Of a DNA stretch of 8,669 nucleotides, positions 7,089 through 8,669 are shown piece by piece. How positions within the stretch are numbered: position 1 is the stretch's first letter; each line of letters begins with the position of its first letter. The stretch comes from Myxococcales bacterium (GTDB lineage: Bacteria > Myxococcota_C > UBA6777): positions 1-8,669 of the forward strand of contig JALTMC010000934.1 of the NCBI GenBank assembly GCA_027005175.1, read 5' to 3'. Both the position numbers and the translations under genes were made by a program. The notes under the pieces were generated by a model that had not been told where the DNA came from, made no database searches, and saw only the letters and a program-made list of their open reading frames with translations.

Positions 7089-7110
7089 GGTTGCGTCTCT
7101 TGCCTCAATG

Positions 7111-7116
7111 AGTATA
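7111..7116 (-). promoter_or_regulatory. Possible -10 element for the VWA protein gene
   Basis: On the minus strand these bases read TATACT (5 of 6 to the -10 consensus), about 22 bases before the TTG start. The hexamer 17 bases further upstream (TGGGAC) is a poor -35, so this would be a weak or activator-dependent promoter if real. The gene might instead be co-transcribed with the cysteine-rich gene, from which it is separated by 257 bases. Confidence 0.25.
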
Positions 7117-7267
7117 GGGGTACTGTGTTTGCCGTCCCATCATAGATGAAAGTCATTCCATGCAAAGGGGCGATGTCGGGCCTCTATTCCTACCTCAAGA
7201 CAAGGTCTTTGACAACCTCTGGATGAGATCTCCAGGTTACAAACACATGGTAGTGGTCATACGACCC

Positions 7268-7379
7268 CCGACTGGAAGGGGAGCTTTAAGTACCAGTGGA
7301 GAAGTTTTAAGTACCAGTGGAGAAGTCAATCGTGGTGTTTGTAGGCTAGCGACGGACACAAGCACCGACTGGAAGGGGA
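7268..7379. repeat. Exact 15-bp direct repeat, one copy inside and one copy beyond a gene 3' end
   Basis: CCGACTGGAAGGGGA occurs at 7268-7282 and again at 7365-7379, 97 bases apart. The second copy lies in the last codons of the cysteine-rich protein gene (encoding VPLPVG on the minus strand); the first lies past its stop codon. The first copy can also form a weak CCCC/GGGG hairpin (7266-7281). Confidence 0.65.
7283..7324. repeat. 21-bp tandem repeat, two copies
   Basis: 7283-7303 and 7304-7324 are identical except for C/T at the second base (core TTTAAGTACCAGTGGAGAA). The array directly abuts the outer copy of the 15-bp repeat and lies in the 3' untranslated part of the cysteine-rich gene. 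No T-tract terminator is associated with it. Confidence 0.8.
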
Positions 7380-8669
7380 ACGCGACCGTTGGTTAATGTG
7401 ACAGGGACACAGATCTGACCTCCGCCACAGCCCCCACCCAAGAGGTCGGCACCGAGTGCCCGACAGGTTGCATTGCACTGACACATCTTACTACAGCGGG
7501 AGGGGCCTTGAGGTTGGCCCTGTTGGTTCACTGACACTGTACACAACAAGCCTTTTTTGCAGTTGGCTCCACCCTTGCAGTTTTTCCATTCGCAGTTGGT
7601 GTCACCGTCGTTTTTACTACCTTCTGGGATACAGATATTTGCGTCGTCATCAGCGGGGAAACATCCAAATCCAGCGGGGCAGCAGTTGTTGTAGGGTGGT
7701 TTGGCACCGACGGGACAGGTGTTTTGCTTGAAGGGGTCGCAGTTGTCACCGAGAGCACACGAGCCAAGTTGAGGGTTGATCTTGGTGATGTCGGAGTTGG
7801 CGCAGTATTCAGCAGGCAGATTGCCTCGCTTGGCGTTGCATTTGTCGGGACGTTGTGTGGGGCTTCCGAGGTTGCAAGCTCGCCGACATTGGTAAGGAGG
7901 TCGGTTGCAAGCTCCAGGGAGACAACCCATCAACTTGCCATCGGAGCCACGGCCACAAGGGTTCGTGCATGGATCACAAATCTCACCTTCTTTGGTTTTC
8001 ACAGGAAAACACTGACCCGTCTTTGAGCCGTCTTTGTTGACGGGCGAATTCACGAGGCAGCAGCGTGTTCCGGGTTGGCTGATACAATCATTGTCTGTGC
8101 GACATCCGGAGGTTCCTTTTCGTATCTGCTCAGAAGGGTTCCCCAACAGATCGACTGCTGTCGCTTTGATCACAACATTGGCACTACCTGTTGCGGTGAA
8201 GTCGAACTCCACAGACCACTCTTCCTGGCCTTTTTTGGCGGGCACCAACTTCTTGTTGTTCACGAAGATGAAAATTTTAGCGGGGTCCACACCGACTTGG
8301 TCGCGGAGCTTGATACGAATAAGCTGCTTGCCACGCAAATTGCTGTTTGCCGGTGGACTCAAGAAGGCGATTCGAGGCCCTGTCTTGTCCAGAGTAAACT
8401 GCATGATCGCCTCGCGCTCGGGCTTTTTGTTGCTGGTGGAGGTCGCATCGGCCTTCAGCACAAAATCACCGTCTTTGTACTTGGGATCGGATAGATCCGC
8501 TTGAAGTTCACAACGCACCCACTTGTTGGCTGTTGTCTCTGTTGAGCATTGCTTCAAGAGTTCTTTTTGGTCGGGTTTGGGAAATAGATTCACTACGATC
8601 TCTTTGATGCCCTTCAAGTGACTGGCTTCTGCTTGGATGGTGAACTTCTTACCCACAAAGATCTTAGAG
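7346..8669 (-). CDS. Secreted protein with Ig-like segments and a cysteine-rich C-terminal region (partial, N-terminus outside window)
   Basis: The reading frame stays open to the right edge, so the start and any signal peptide lie beyond base 8669; an internal GTG at 8656 is unlikely to be the start because it falls inside a beta-strand segment (SKIFVGKKFTIQAEA). Counting from that GTG, residues about 1-92 and 93-180 look like two Ig- or cadherin-like beta-sandwich segments (GPRIAFLSPPANSNLRGKQ opens the second). Residues 185-436 hold 32 cysteines, an even number and about 13 percent of the residues, with CC pairs at 199-200 and 325-326, CxC at 392-394, and repeated CxPxG-type patterns. Such disulfide-rich regions mark periplasmic or surface proteins of Myxococcota. 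Function unknown. The protein ends GACVRR with no membrane or sorting tail. It precedes the VWA gene in transcription order. Confidence 0.85.
   Translation of the reverse strand, partial: SKIFVGKKFTIQAEASHLKGIKEIVVNLFPKPDQKELLKQCSTETTANKWVRCELQADLSDPKYKDGDFVLKADATSTSNKKPEREAIMQFTLDKTGPRIAFLSPPANSNLRGKQLIRIKLRDQVGVDPAKIFIFVNNKKLVPAKKGQEEWSVEFDFTATGSANVVIKATAVDLLGNPSEQIRKGTSGCRTDNDCISQPGTRCCLVNSPVNKDGSKTGQCFPVKTKEGEICDPCTNPCGRGSDGKLMGCLPGACNRPPYQCRRACNLGSPTQRPDKCNAKRGNLPAEYCANSDITKINPQLGSCALGDNCDPFKQNTCPVGAKPPYNNCCPAGFGCFPADDDANICIPEGSKNDGDTNCEWKNCKGGANCKKGLLCTVSVNQQGQPQGPSRCSKMCQCNATCRALGADLLGGGCGGGQICVPVTLTNGRVPLPVGACVRR

Noticed and set aside
7200-7286. Minus-strand peptide YHVFVTWRSHPEVVKDLVLR as a possible transposase fragment
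   Set aside because: It is only about 30 codons between stops and recalls IS200-like proteins too loosely to call; no catalytic motif or element ends are visible.
7160-7396. 78-residue plus-strand reading frame across the 21-bp repeats
   Set aside because: It runs antisense into the cysteine-rich gene, and its internal STSGEV repeat is only the 21-bp DNA repeat translated. No other support.

Overview
The window most resembles a chromosomal fragment of a moderate-GC member of the Myxococcota or a related deltaproteobacterial lineage. The reasons are a secreted M15 peptidase with a deltaproteobacterial-type lipobox and a C-terminal Cys-x-Cys / hydrophobic / Arg tail of the MYXO-CTERM kind, a secreted protein with 32 cysteines in its last 252 residues, and a large VWA / amidotransferase-like membrane protein. 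This assignment comes from protein style only. No rRNA, tRNA, CRISPR array or intact insertion sequence was seen.

Layout, left half (+ strand): a small membrane-anchored protein of unknown function (119-775); a classical short-chain dehydrogenase/reductase (862-1689); a 200-base leader with a promoter-like pair, a small hairpin and a 25-bp tandem repeat; a multidomain M15-type D-Ala-D-Ala carboxypeptidase-like lipoprotein (1890-3779); and, 11 bases behind its stop codon, a BrnT-like toxin gene (3791-4069) overlapping a short antitoxin-like gene (4041-4211). The antitoxin stops after the first helix of the expected ribbon-helix-helix domain.

Middle: 4212-4727 is a 516-base stretch between convergent genes with no convincing gene. 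Its central part (about 4397-4560) carries four hairpins, the last a 12-bp stem, and could be a structured RNA or a mobile-element remnant.

Right half (- strand): a 786-residue VWA / class I amidotransferase-like membrane protein (7088-4728) and, upstream of it in transcription order, the 3' part of a gene for a secreted protein with Ig-like segments and a cysteine-rich region. That gene runs off the right edge (8669-7346). The 257 bases between them carry a 21-bp tandem repeat and a second copy of a 15-bp segment of the cysteine-rich gene's 3' end.

Most of the coding capacity is envelope or secreted protein: peptidoglycan peptidase, inner-membrane VWA protein, cysteine-rich exoprotein. No complete new multi-gene system is evident. 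The best leads are the toxin gene with a truncated antitoxin, the hairpin cluster at 4397-4560, the repeat-bearing leader of the peptidase gene, and two places where the 3' end of a gene is copied just outside that gene.
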